DNA of 64,000 nucleotides from CAZDWZ01 sp964509425 (GTDB lineage Bacteria > Bdellovibrionota_C > UBA2361 > SZUA-149 > CAZDWZ01). Location of the stretch: positions 102,025-166,024 of the forward strand of contig CAZDWZ010000010.1 of NCBI GenBank assembly GCA_964509425.1, read 5' to 3'. The translations under genes were made by a program, and so were the position numbers. The notes beneath the pieces are model-generated. The model did no database searches. It was given only the letters and a program-made list of their open reading frames with translations, and was not told where the DNA came from. Shown here piece by piece: positions 27,469 to 35,735 of the stretch (positions are counted from its first letter, which is position 1; each line of letters opens with the position of its first letter).

Positions 27469-27814
27469 CGATCTTCTCTCTTGCACAGTTGGTTGCCGGA
27501 TCCGTGATTGAAAACCAGTTTGCATCGGGCGCACAGCCGGCACGATGCGGTAAAAACTTTCTATTCACCGATCTCCATCCACTTCATTGCTCGGAGGAAC
27601 AACGAAGCGGATGGAAGAGTAAACTCTCTGCACGGAGAAATCGGATATCAAAGAGGGACGACTGGCCCCTGATAATACAATATTGCCTTAAAAATGATGA
27701 ATTTTTATTTGAGTTCGATCTCATTTCGCGACGACTGCGAAATGATTGCGGATAGGTGAAACGAGCGTGAATAACGTTCTCGAAAGGGCTTCTCAAGATG
27801 AGCCTTGGAGGTCG

Positions 27815-29095
27815 TCACAACATGCTTTGTGTGAGTGCTTTTCGACCGATATCACGGCGCAACGTCATGCCGTCGAACGTGATCTTCTCGGTGGCAGCAT
27901 ACGCCTTCTCTAAGGCTTCGTGGAGGTTCTTTCCGGTCGCGGATACTCCGAGCACACGGCCGCCGTTTGTGAGAAGAGTGCTGTTCTTCCGTTCAACTCC
28001 GGCGTGAAAAACAATAACATCCGGGTCGGCGTTCGCGTTTTCGACTCCGACAATTAATCGTCCTTTCGGATAGGTGCCGGGGTAGCCGTGAGACGCTATG
28101 ACGACATTCGCAGCGGCTTCTGTCTTCCAGCTGAGAGGCGCTCCGATGCCCTCGCCTTTCGCGCTTGCGAGAAGGGCCGGGACGATATCGCTCTCCAGAA
28201 TCCGCATGTATATCTGGCACTCCGGATCGCCGAACCGTGCGTTATACTCGAATACCTTCGGGCCTTTCGCGGTCAACTTCACGCCGGGATAGAGGAGGCC
28301 GGAGAAGGGTGTTCCCTTCCGAACGAAATAAGAGAGAAGTTTTTTGACAATCTCGCGTTCGATGACTGCGAGTGTTTCGGCTGAGACGAAGGGCAGTGGA
28401 GTGATAGTGCCCATCCCACCGGTGTTCGGACCTTCATCATTGTCGCCGATGCGCTTGTGATCCTGGCTCGGAGGGAAGAGGTGATATGCCTCTTTGCAGC
28501 AGAGTGCGTGAATTGAGATCTCAGGTCCTTCGAGAAACTCCTCGATGACAACCGTGTCTCCGGCGGACCCGTGAACTTTATCGACCATCGTCTCCTTCAG
28601 CGCTCGCTCCGCCTCGAGCATTGACTGACAGACGCTGACCCCTTTTCCGAGGGCAAGCCCGCTCGCCTTGATGACAATCGGCGCTCCATGAGTTCGAACA
28701 TATGTGAGCGCTTTTTCGTAGTCCGTGAAGGTTTCAGACTGGGCGCAGGGGATGCCAGCTTCCTGCATCACCGCCTTCGCAAACGCTTTCGATGCTTCAA
28801 TCTGCGCCGTCTCTTTAGTCGGCCCCCAGATGGTCAGTCCGCGCTCCTGAAAGTGATCGACGATTCCGCTTCCAAGCGGGTCATCGGGGCCGACGACGGT
28901 GAGGTCGATCTCCTTTCCCACCGCAAAATCGGCGAGCGCATTGAAATCCTGCACGTTGATGGCGACGTTTTCCGCAAACTCAGCGGTTCCCGAGTTCCCT
29001 GGCGCGCAGTAGAGCGTCTTGCATAATGGAGACTGTTTTATCTTCCAACACAGTGCGTGCTCGCGTCCGCCGGCACCGATGACGAGAAAGTTCAT
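27815..29095 (-). CDS. purD: Phosphoribosylamine-glycine ligase
   Basis: A 426-residue ATP-grasp enzyme of purine synthesis. The N-terminal MNFLVIGAGGREHALCWKI, the APGNSGTA loop, the ATP-grasp segments VIKASGLALGKGV and VIEEFLEGPEISIHAL, the SQDHKRIGDNDEGPNTGGMG block and FEYNARFGDPE are all diagnostic. Length is typical. The start was taken at the conserved MNFLVIGAGG; GGGAG lies upstream. The gene is not in a pur operon here. The 479 bp upstream hold a 151-bp tandem repeat. Confidence 0.97.
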   Translation of the reverse strand: MNFLVIGAGGREHALCWKIKQSPLCKTLYCAPGNSGTAEFAENVAINVQDFNALADFAVGKEIDLTVVGPDDPLGSGIVDHFQERGLTIWGPTKETAQIEASKAFAKAVMQEAGIPCAQSETFTDYEKALTYVRTHGAPIVIKASGLALGKGVSVCQSMLEAERALKETMVDKVHGSAGDTVVIEEFLEGPEISIHALCCKEAYHLFPPSQDHKRIGDNDEGPNTGGMGTITPLPFVSAETLAVIEREIVKKLLSYFVRKGTPFSGLLYPGVKLTAKGPKVFEYNARFGDPECQIYMRILESDIVPALLASAKGEGIGAPLSWKTEAAANVVIASHGYPGTYPKGRLIVGVENANADPDVIVFHAGVERKNSTLLTNGGRVLGVSATGKNLHEALEKAYAATEKITFDGMTLRRDIGRKALTQSML

Positions 29096-29234
29096 GCTAT
29101 TTAATCTCCCGTTGAGAACGGAACTTCCGCCACTTCTCCGTCCTTTTTTGACATTTAATTCAGGGAAAATAAAGTTTCGGGAGGATCGTTTCAGAAGGAT
29201 TGCGATGCGGCGGCGGCCGAAGCATCGCAGCGGG

Positions 29235-29575
29235 AGGCTCGACGTTCCGCATATTATTTCTTGGTCGGAGCACGGGTGCCGTGGCAACTCAGTAACAGGC
29301 GCTAGCCTGTTGCTGAGTTCGGCACTGCTCGGCGGAGCCGAGCCAGCAAAATCTAGTGCTGCGACCCTCAGGAATACTGGGCCTAAGGCTCGACTTTTCG
29401 CATATTATTTCTTGGTCGGAGCACGAGTGCCGTGGCAACTCAGTAACAGGCGCTAGCCTGTTGCTGAGTTCGGCACTGCTCGGCGGAGCAGAGCCAGCAA
29501 AATCTAGTGCTGCGACCCTCAGGAATACCGGGCCGAAGGCTCGACTTTTCGCATATAATTTCTTTGTCGGAGCAC
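29235..29575. repeat. 151-bp tandem repeat with internal hairpin
   Basis: Two full units (29235-29385 and 29386-29536) and a partial third (from 29537) begin AGGCTCGAC and include TATT.TTTCTTGGTCGGAGCAC. Each full unit contains a long stem-loop (29276-29325 and 29427-29476): GTGCCG...CGGCAC around CTCAGTAACAGGC/GCCTGTTGCTGAG. Units differ at only a few positions. It lies between the 5' end of purD and the 3' end of the transglycosylase gene, both on minus. Confidence 0.92.
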
Positions 29576-30681
29576 TAGGACTGAGTCGGAGGCGTCTGTT
29601 GCGGGACTTCGGCGAGGAGATCGGCGCTTTCGTTTGCGCGCGTGAAGTGCTTCCGCCAGTTGTTTGTCCGCTCGATAATTGTTCGCGAATACTTCCTGAC
29701 CGATCCGGGGATGTTGTTTTCCCGACGTCCAGCATTGTCGACGTTTGCCGGCCCCCAGTTATACGCGGAAAGCGCGAGGAAGCGGTTTCCTTTGTATTTG
29801 GCTTCGAGCTCTTTTAGGTAGCGAATCCCGAGCTGAATATTTGTTCTCGGATCCGTGAGGCGGCTCGCTCCCCGGTAGATATTGTGTTTCTCGGCGACCT
29901 CGCCGGCGGTCATTGGCATGAGCTGCATGAGACCGGTCGCTCCAACGCCGGAGCGTGCGGTACTGGAAAAGCGGCTTTCGATAGCGATCACGGACGCGAC
30001 ATACAGGGGATCGATGTGCTCCGTTCCGCTTAGCTCGACGATGTGACGAGCAATGAGACCAGAGTCCGGGAGCGTCGGGCGGAATGCCGCGATGAGTCCC
30101 GAAATGAATTTCACGAGGCTTCGTCTGTCTCCCGAAGATGGCGCTGGAGCTTTGAGGCTTCCGGCGATGGCCGCTTCGGTTTTCAGGTCCTCCTTCAGCG
30201 CTGCCGGCACTGCTTCCGCTTGAACCGGCAGAGGAGGGGGAGCCTTTTCTTCCGCGAGAATCGTGCGGAGAATGGGCAGCTTCACCTCGGCCGTGCTGAT
30301 CCAATCCGAATCCTCGACCTTTGCGGTCCGGACGTCGAAGTCATCGGTGTGGTGATCTACGAAAAATGCGGATGCGAGCTCGCCGCTGTCCATGGCGTCT
30401 ACGCCGGCGGAGATGAGGGCGACGGAGTTTTTCTCCGGGAGAATCAAGGCGCAGAGGAAAAGAGCCGCGAAAAAAACCGGCTTTACGAGCGATCCGGCAA
30501 CGTTCCCGCCCACGGACATGAGGGACGGAGCGAACAACGAGCGCTCGAGGGAATCAAGGGAGCGGCTTAAATGCTCTTCGACTTCGGAGAGGTCCCCGCC
30601 CTGGTTCACCTTATTCCGCAGCTGCACGATCACCGAAGTGACGGTATCAGCGCTTGAGAATTTTTGCGTTTGACGATTCAT
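29575..30681 (-). CDS. Lytic transglycosylase (SLT domain)
   Basis: A 368-residue protein. Residues 1-60 are soluble, residues 66-82 form a membrane helix (VKPVFFAALFLCALILP), then a low-complexity linker to about 200. The SLT domain (about 205-345) has the catalytic Glu in VIAIESRFSS (residue 235), GATGLMQLMP, GIRYLKELEAKYKGN and ALSAYNWGP. It cleaves peptidoglycan between MurNAc and GlcNAc, with the domain in the periplasm. The long cytoplasmic N-terminus before the single helix is unusual for secreted SLT enzymes. The stop lies at the edge of the 151-bp repeat. Confidence 0.93.
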   Translation of the reverse strand: MNRQTQKFSSADTVTSVIVQLRNKVNQGGDLSEVEEHLSRSLDSLERSLFAPSLMSVGGNVAGSLVKPVFFAALFLCALILPEKNSVALISAGVDAMDSGELASAFFVDHHTDDFDVRTAKVEDSDWISTAEVKLPILRTILAEEKAPPPLPVQAEAVPAALKEDLKTEAAIAGSLKAPAPSSGDRRSLVKFISGLIAAFRPTLPDSGLIARHIVELSGTEHIDPLYVASVIAIESRFSSTARSGVGATGLMQLMPMTAGEVAEKHNIYRGASRLTDPRTNIQLGIRYLKELEAKYKGNRFLALSAYNWGPANVDNAGRRENNIPGSVRKYSRTIIERTNNWRKHFTRANESADLLAEVPQQTPPTQS

Positions 30682-30829
30682 TCCGAGCTATCCGCTTTGT
30701 TTTTGTGTGACTCTGCTGCTCGTAAAGACGGCGCCGTTCGCCGGATCCACTTTCTCGGCGAAATAACTCTTCACTGACATCACGCCCCGATGGAGGCCCA
30801 CGGGAAAACTTTCCCGATGATGAGGTGCC

Positions 30830-30885
30830 GTGAGACACCCGCCGTGAAACACACCCCGTGAAACACACCCTGTGAATCACACAGT
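30830..30885. repeat. 14-bp iterons resembling ParB half-sites
   Basis: Four units with 14-bp period start at 30830, 30844, 30858 and 30872: GTGAGACACCC, GTGAAACACACC, GTGAAACACACC, GTGAATCACACA. The core CGTGAAACA equals one half of the parS palindrome used elsewhere in the window. A lone opposite half (TGTTTCAC) lies at 31029-31036. Bases 30682-31238 hold no gene. Confidence 0.75.
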
Positions 30886-31215
30886 GAAGAGATGTTGAGG
30901 GGAATCTCAGGCACAACTCGGAGGGTGAACTCTGAGCGAGAAACACGCGCTCGTGTTCTCAATCCCCTAACCCTTCTCCACTGTTCGGCGAAGGGCATCA
31001 AAGTGCTTCAGAACTTAGGAAATCTCCATGTTTCACATCATACTCGCTGTGGAAACTTGCCTTAAAGTGGCGAATATCCTAGAAGTTATGGGGTCAATTG
31101 TTTTCCCAACGACTAAAAAAATCATCCGGCGGTGTGAGATAAATCACCGAGATTTCTAGGAAATTCTTCTGGGAGCTTTGGGCCTCGAACTACGGATTCA
31201 CGGGTCGGGATGCCC

Positions 31216-31224
31216 TGTGGATAA
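31216..31224 (-). promoter_or_regulatory. DnaA box upstream of mnmG
   Basis: TGTGGATAA is the exact complement of the TTATCCACA DnaA-box consensus, 15 bases before the mnmG start. A single box does not define an origin, but position next to mnmG is suggestive of the oriC neighbourhood. Confidence 0.5.
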
Positions 31225-31238
31225 CCGGGAAAAGACAC

Positions 31239-33137
31239 ATGAATTCAAATAATTACGATGTGCTGGTGATCGGCGGCGGGCATGCCGGGGTCGAAGCGGC
31301 TCTCGCCGCAGCGAGGATGGGATGCCAAACGGCGCTGATGTCGTTCCGAAAGGACCGCATCGGACAGATGTCGTGTAATCCGGCAATCGGCGGGCTTGGG
31401 AAGGGTCAGCTCGTAAAAGAGATAGACGCGCTCTGCGGCGAGATGGGTGTGGCCATAGACGATACGGGGATCCAGTTCCGAACCCTGAACTCCTCGAAAG
31501 GCCCCGCGGTCAGAAGCTCTCGTGCGCAAGCCGACCGGACGCTCTACCGGGAGCGCATCCTGCGCGCAGTCCAGTCCCATCCGAATCTCACGGTGATCGA
31601 AGCGGCGGCGGGTGAGCTCATCGTCCGCGGCGACGAAGTGCTCGGCGTGAACACCGAAGCGGGTGTTCCAATCTTGGCGAAGGCCACGGTGCTGACGACC
31701 GGGACCTTCTTGAAGGGACTCATGCACACCGGGGAGAGGCAATCCACCGGCGGCCGGGTCGGAGAACAGGCGAGCAGCAAGCTCAGTGACTCCATCGCCG
31801 GTCTTGGGCTTCGCATGGGCCGGATGAAAACGGGCACTCCTCCGCGACTCCTGTATGCCAGCATCAACTGGGCCAAGACCGAAGAACAGCCCGGAGACAC
31901 GCCGATTAAGCCGTTTTCATTTCGAACCGGCTCCATCGAGCGGCGTCAGGTCAGCTGCTGGATCACGAGCACGAATGCCGAGACACACGAAATCATCGGC
32001 GCCAATGTCGAACGCTCGCCGATGTTCAATGGACAGATTCAGTCCCGCGGCCCTCGATATTGCCCTTCGATCGAAGACAAAGTGTTCCGCTTCCGCGACA
32101 AGGAGTCGCACAACATCTTCCTCGAGCCCGAAGGCTACGAGTCGGACATCGTCTACCCGAACGGAATCTCGACAAGTCTCCCGCTCGATGTGCAGGAAGC
32201 TTTTCTCCGCACGATTCCAGGACTCGAGCGGGCCGTTGTTCTTCAGGCGGGATATGCCGTCGAGTATGATCATATCGACCCGACGGAGCTTGAGCGAACG
32301 CTCGCGCCGAAGGCGTTCCGGGGCATTTATTTCGGAGGGCAGATAAACGGGACCTCGGGATACGAAGAAGCCGGAGCGCAGGGGCTCATGGCGGGTATTA
32401 ACGCCGCCCTGTTCGTGCAAGGAAAGGCGCCGTTTATTCTCGGCCGCGATCAGGCCTACATCGGGGTCATGATCGACGACCTCACGACGCTTGGGGTGAG
32501 CGAGCCCTACCGGATGTTCACGTCTCGCGCGGAATACCGGCTGAATCTCCGCGAGGACAACGCCGATCTGCGTCTCATGCCATATGCGCGTGAGCTCGGG
32601 CTTGCGACGGAAGCGGAGTGGCAGCAGTTCTCGGAGCGTCAAGAACGGATCGTCGCCGAGCGGAAACGCTTGGATACGACGCTTCTGAAACCTGTGCCTT
32701 CATCAAATGATTGGCTCTCGACGCTCGGAAGTGCGGCGCTCGTCGACGTGGCGTCGCTGTCGGTTCTCCTCCGGCGTCCTGAACTCACCTACAAGTCAAT
32801 CGCAAAGACATATCCCTCCGAGACGCTTCTTTCCGAGCTTGAAATCGAGCGGCTTGAGACGGAAATCAAGTTTGAAGGCTATTTAAAGCGCCAGGAGCTC
32901 GACATCGAGCGCGTGAAAAAGATGGAGGGCGTTCGGATCCCCCGCGATTTCGACTTCGCTTCGGTCTCGGGTCTCAGCGTCGAAGTGCAGGAGAAGCTTC
33001 GTCACGTTGCTCCTGAAACTTTGGGGCAAGCGTCCCGGATTTCAGGCGTCACTCCGGCAGCGGTCTCGCTGCTCGCGGTCTTTCTGAAGCGCCATTCCGG
33101 AAGAAAGCCCAGTCCTGGAAGCGAGTGTTTCACGTGA
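31239..33137 (+). CDS. mnmG: tRNA uridine-5-carboxymethylaminomethyl(34) synthesis enzyme MnmG
   Basis: A 632-residue FAD/NADH enzyme, partner of MnmE in modification of tRNA wobble uridine. The dinucleotide-binding motif GGGHAG (residues 12-17), DRIGQMSCNPAIGG, the KGPAVRSSRAQADR block, the YCPSIEDK segment and the C-terminal GVTPAAVSLLAVFLKR are diagnostic. Length is typical. A full parS site overlaps its last codons and stop (33126-33141). It is followed by rsmG, whose start lies 29 bp downstream. Confidence 0.98.
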   Translation: MNSNNYDVLVIGGGHAGVEAALAAARMGCQTALMSFRKDRIGQMSCNPAIGGLGKGQLVKEIDALCGEMGVAIDDTGIQFRTLNSSKGPAVRSSRAQADRTLYRERILRAVQSHPNLTVIEAAAGELIVRGDEVLGVNTEAGVPILAKATVLTTGTFLKGLMHTGERQSTGGRVGEQASSKLSDSIAGLGLRMGRMKTGTPPRLLYASINWAKTEEQPGDTPIKPFSFRTGSIERRQVSCWITSTNAETHEIIGANVERSPMFNGQIQSRGPRYCPSIEDKVFRFRDKESHNIFLEPEGYESDIVYPNGISTSLPLDVQEAFLRTIPGLERAVVLQAGYAVEYDHIDPTELERTLAPKAFRGIYFGGQINGTSGYEEAGAQGLMAGINAALFVQGKAPFILGRDQAYIGVMIDDLTTLGVSEPYRMFTSRAEYRLNLREDNADLRLMPYARELGLATEAEWQQFSERQERIVAERKRLDTTLLKPVPSSNDWLSTLGSAALVDVASLSVLLRRPELTYKSIAKTYPSETLLSELEIERLETEIKFEGYLKRQELDIERVKKMEGVRIPRDFDFASVSGLSVEVQEKLRHVAPETLGQASRISGVTPAAVSLLAVFLKRHSGRKPSPGSECFT

Positions 33138-33141
33138 AACA
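33126..33141. promoter_or_regulatory. parS site overlapping the mnmG stop codon
   Basis: Perfect 16-bp palindrome TGTTTCACGTGAAACA, the widely conserved bacterial parS. Its TGA is the stop codon of mnmG. It lies 7.2 kb from the main array. Confidence 0.95.
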
Positions 33142-33166
33142 TCCCTCGGGAGCGGCTTCGGGGGGA

Positions 33167-33871
33167 ATGCCGAGCGAGGCGTTTGTCCGGGAGCAGATAG
33201 AAAGCACCGCCCGTTTTCTCGAACTTCAGGGCTACAGCGTTCAGTTCGAGGTTTTTCCCGCGCGGGTCTACACCGACATTCTTCGATACCTGGAGCTCCT
33301 CCTCGACTGGGGAACGCGGATGGATCTCGTCGCGCCGGCTCCACCGGTTGAGCAGCTTGCCCGGCATTTCATCGATTGCATCACGGCGGACTTCGTTCTT
33401 CGGGCGGTCCTCGGGGAGTCACTGCGCGAGGAAAGCGGGATCGCAGACATCGGATCGGGCGCCGGATTTCCAGGAATGCTCCTCGCACTTCTCCACCGCG
33501 ACGCGCCGGTTACTCTGCTTGAGCCTCGTGAAAAACGAGTTCGATTTCTTACTGAAGTAAAGAAGGAACTTGAACTTGACGCAGTTCAAATATTGCCGAC
33601 TCGTTTTGAGATGCTTTCTTCAGGTTTTCCACAGGAAGTCACACTAGTGATTTCAAGGGCTCTTGGGAGTTATCCACAGTTTGTAAACAAGGGCCGGGAG
33701 AACCTGTTGAAAACCGGAGGCGGAGTGGTCTCGGCAATGGTGGGACCGTCGTTCTCACTTGCCGAAGTAAAGGAGCCGGGAACCGCAGCCGAGCTCCACT
33801 CCTACCGCGGAGGACCTGCTGCTCCGCAAAGGGCACTCGCCCTCTGGAAGGTCGGAAAAGAAGTCCGTTGA
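33167..33871 (+). CDS. rsmG: 16S rRNA (guanine(527)-N(7))-methyltransferase RsmG
   Basis: A 234-residue SAM-dependent methyltransferase acting on G527 of 16S rRNA. The SAM loop IADIGSGAGFPGMLLALL, the LLEPREKRVRFLTEVKKELE segment and VISRALGSYPQFV match the family. The start is the ATG at 33167 preceded by GGGGGGA; a GTG start inside the parS site at 33125 is possible but gives an unusual N-terminus. It contains an internal exact DnaA box (TTATCCACA, 33670-33678). Confidence 0.95.
   Translation: MPSEAFVREQIESTARFLELQGYSVQFEVFPARVYTDILRYLELLLDWGTRMDLVAPAPPVEQLARHFIDCITADFVLRAVLGESLREESGIADIGSGAGFPGMLLALLHRDAPVTLLEPREKRVRFLTEVKKELELDAVQILPTRFEMLSSGFPQEVTLVISRALGSYPQFVNKGRENLLKTGGGVVSAMVGPSFSLAEVKEPGTAAELHSYRGGPAAPQRALALWKVGKEVR
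33670..33678 (+). promoter_or_regulatory. DnaA box inside rsmG
   Basis: Exact TTATCCACA within the rsmG coding sequence. It may be a chance occurrence or a DnaA-titrating site near the origin. Confidence 0.4.
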
Positions 33872-33884
33872 CCGGGGAAGAAAT

Positions 33885-33904
33885 GGGAAGTGGGCGATCT
33901 TCCC
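33885..33904 (-). terminator. Conserved-loop terminator, copy 1
   Basis: GGGAAG, loop TGGGCGAT, CTTCCC, 43 bases beyond the stop of the minus-strand small gene. The loop sequence TGGGCG is shared with hairpins at 35710 and 38918. Confidence 0.65.
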
Positions 33905-33946
33905 GAGGCACTGGCCTCTACCGATGTTAATGTTCAGAGCGTTTCG

Positions 33947-34111
33947 TTAGCTGTCCTCTTCGCTCCCACCGTCGTCGTCGCCGCCGCTCTCATCGTCGTC
34001 GTCGTCTTCCTCCATGTACTCGCTGAGGTAGTGCCCCGCGAGAAACGCGGTCAGGAGGAGCGCCAGCCCGCCGAACATGAGTTCTGGCGGGACGAGACTC
34101 TCGGCCGGCAT
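33947..34111 (-). CDS. Tiny acidic-tailed membrane protein, cassette type
   Basis: A 54-residue protein starting MPAESLVPPELMFGG, with AAGGGA before the ATG. One membrane helix (LMFGGLALLLTAFLAGHYL) is followed by a very acidic tail (EEDDDDDESGGDDDGGSEED). It is bracketed by hairpins at 33885-33904 and 34200-34218. Function unknown; the tail could bind cations or basic proteins. Confidence 0.6.
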   Translation of the reverse strand: MPAESLVPPELMFGGLALLLTAFLAGHYLSEYMEEDDDDDESGGDDDGGSEEDS

Positions 34112-34199
34112 GATCCCTTCCCTCTTCTCGGAGTCTTGGAGCGGTCCGTTCGGAGTGTTGTTCCGACTCGTATCCGCCCCTCCTTCAATCAACCCTGCG

Positions 34200-34218
34200 G
34201 AAGTGAAACGCCCACTTC
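34200..34218 (-). other. Leader-side hairpin of the 33947 gene
   Basis: GAAGTG, loop AAACGCC, CACTTC, upstream of the small minus-strand gene. Its right half carries CGCCCACTTC, the inverse of the sequence in the downstream hairpin. From 34219 to 34521 I see only a short direct-repeat segment (34262-34295), also found at 35648-35680. Confidence 0.5.
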
Positions 34219-34521
34219 ATGAAGATTATGAGTGACCGCGGAACAAATTCTGGAATGCGTCTTGAAAGTCCGGAGATTGTGCGAAGGGCGCGTCAACTCT
34301 CTTCGCCTGGGGGAGGTATTTGCGATTGAGCGCGTCCATCATGAGGGGTCGGTTCGAGTTCTGAGCTGCGGATGTTTGAACGCGGCGGGGTCCTTCCGTC
34401 TCGAATGGTCCGGCGCAAAATCCGAAAACTCTGCTTTCGAAGATCTGATCTCTCAGTTTGCGCGAAATCTCCCCGTAGTCTTTCCGGGCATATCGGATCG
34501 AAGGTAGCAATCGCGGGGGGT

Positions 34522-35463
34522 ATGGTTTTGACGCAATTACTGCTTAAAACGGCTGTTTTCACAGCCGCGTCATTTTTCCTCTGCGATCCGCTTTTAGCCT
34601 CGGGCCAGGAAGCGAATCTGAGCAAGGTCGAGCGCTCAATGAGGTTCAATGGCCGGCGCTGTATCGATGCCAGAATTGCTCGGGGCCTCGGAGTTCTGGG
34701 AGAGATCGAGACGGGGCAGGCTTCGGTGTTTGTGGAGCCGCAAGTCGAGGGACTTCCGACGTCGTTCCTTCCCCAAGACATTGATGTGAAGTGCGAGGTG
34801 AAACGGGACGTCAGGAAAAACCCGATTTCGGTGAGCTGCAAGTGCACCCTCAAGGCTCCGATCTTTTGCGGCGTGGTAGCGAGCTGGAAGCGAAATGCCG
34901 GGATGTGCATCGACGGTTCTCCGGGAGCGAAAACCACCGTTGTCTTGCAGGACTTTGTTGACGCACCCATTACGTTTCCCGAGGTCTCCCTATCGGAGCA
35001 CGACGACGATTTCCTCAGGATGATGAATCTCTTCGATAGGGAACGCGACCGGTTCGACCGAGAGATTTGTGACATCGCCGCCTTCCGTCCGGGAATCGGA
35101 GCAGCTGAAGTCTGCAAAGGAAGCAGGCGAGTCCGTGCCGCCCTCTTTCCCATCCGAGTGGACAACATTCCATGCTGTAAGGAGGTTCTCCCTCCGGCTC
35201 CGCTCACAGATGCCGGGACTTTGGATCAATGGTTTGCGGGAGCCCCAGCCGACGATGAAGCTCCGGCCGTTTCTGCCACCGTCCAGTCTGGCTCTCTGAC
35301 AGCCGTTTCGAGCGTTGAGGCTGTTGAATTCTTGCTGGACGAGCTGATGATTCAAGGAAAGTCTCCCGTGTTCACTGAGCCCTCCGTTGTCCTCGAACCC
35401 GAGCCTGGGAATCCGAAAATGGCCCCGATCTCCCTGGAGGCCCCGATTCTGCGGGGTTTCTAG
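34522..35463 (+). CDS. Secreted ten-cysteine protein, paralog 1
   Basis: A 313-residue protein with signal peptide (MVLTQLLLKTAVFTAASFFL...LLASG). Cysteines at 47, 91, 106, 108, 116, 129, 183, 198, 218 and 219 all align with those of the protein at 37910. Shared blocks are CEVKRD, C-K-C, DREIC, RVDNIPCC and TLDQWFAGAPA, then EFLLDEL near the end. The C-terminal third is Pro/Ser/Glu-rich. I do not recognise the family; five disulfides are possible in the periplasm or outside. It converges with a membrane-protein gene (35736-36455). Confidence 0.8.
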   Translation: MVLTQLLLKTAVFTAASFFLCDPLLASGQEANLSKVERSMRFNGRRCIDARIARGLGVLGEIETGQASVFVEPQVEGLPTSFLPQDIDVKCEVKRDVRKNPISVSCKCTLKAPIFCGVVASWKRNAGMCIDGSPGAKTTVVLQDFVDAPITFPEVSLSEHDDDFLRMMNLFDRERDRFDREICDIAAFRPGIGAAEVCKGSRRVRAALFPIRVDNIPCCKEVLPPAPLTDAGTLDQWFAGAPADDEAPAVSATVQSGSLTAVSSVEAVEFLLDELMIQGKSPVFTEPSVVLEPEPGNPKMAPISLEAPILRGF

Positions 35464-35488
35464 CCTCGGCCTGTTCCCTGTGGAAACC

Positions 35489-35558
35489 CTGTGCCGCTGT
35501 GTCTCTGTGGTTCAGGAGGAGCAAGAAAGATTAACCACAGAGGCACTGAGCCACAGAG
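35489..35558. repeat. CACAGAG-type inverted repeat
   Basis: Left arm CTGTG..GCTGTGTCTCTGTGGTT and right arm AACCACAGAGGCACTGAGCC face each other around 20 bases. A copy of the GAACGGGGTTCATTCTGAGG repeat follows at 35611. Confidence 0.85.
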
Positions 35559-35647
35559 CATGCACGGAGAAAGAGGTGAGTCAGACCTTTCGTCGTGTGC
35601 GCGAACTGGAACGGGGTTCATTCTGAGGAAAAAACCGGAATGAGTGC

Positions 35648-35680
35648 TGAAAGTCTGGAGATTGCGCGAAGGGCGCGTCA
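35648..35680. repeat. 33-bp dispersed direct repeat
   Basis: GAAAGTC(T/C)GGAGATTG(C/T)GCGAAGGGCGCGTCA occurs here and at 34264-34295, in the same orientation, beside two of the cassette-type genes. Confidence 0.8.
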
Positions 35681-35709
35681 TGCGCATTCGCCATTTTGCG
35701 GCAGAGAAG

Positions 35710-35733
35710 AAAGGAAGTGGGCGGCTTCCCTTT
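35710..35733 (-). terminator. Conserved-loop terminator, copy 2
   Basis: AAAGGAAG, loop TGGGCGG, CTTCCCTTT just after the stop of the minus-strand membrane gene at 35736. Ends in a T-run on the transcribed side. Confidence 0.7.
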
Positions 35734-35735
35734 GG

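Noticed and set aside
30682..31238. Complete oriC
   Set aside because: Only one exact DnaA box and no dnaA gene in the window; called only as a possible origin-proximal region.
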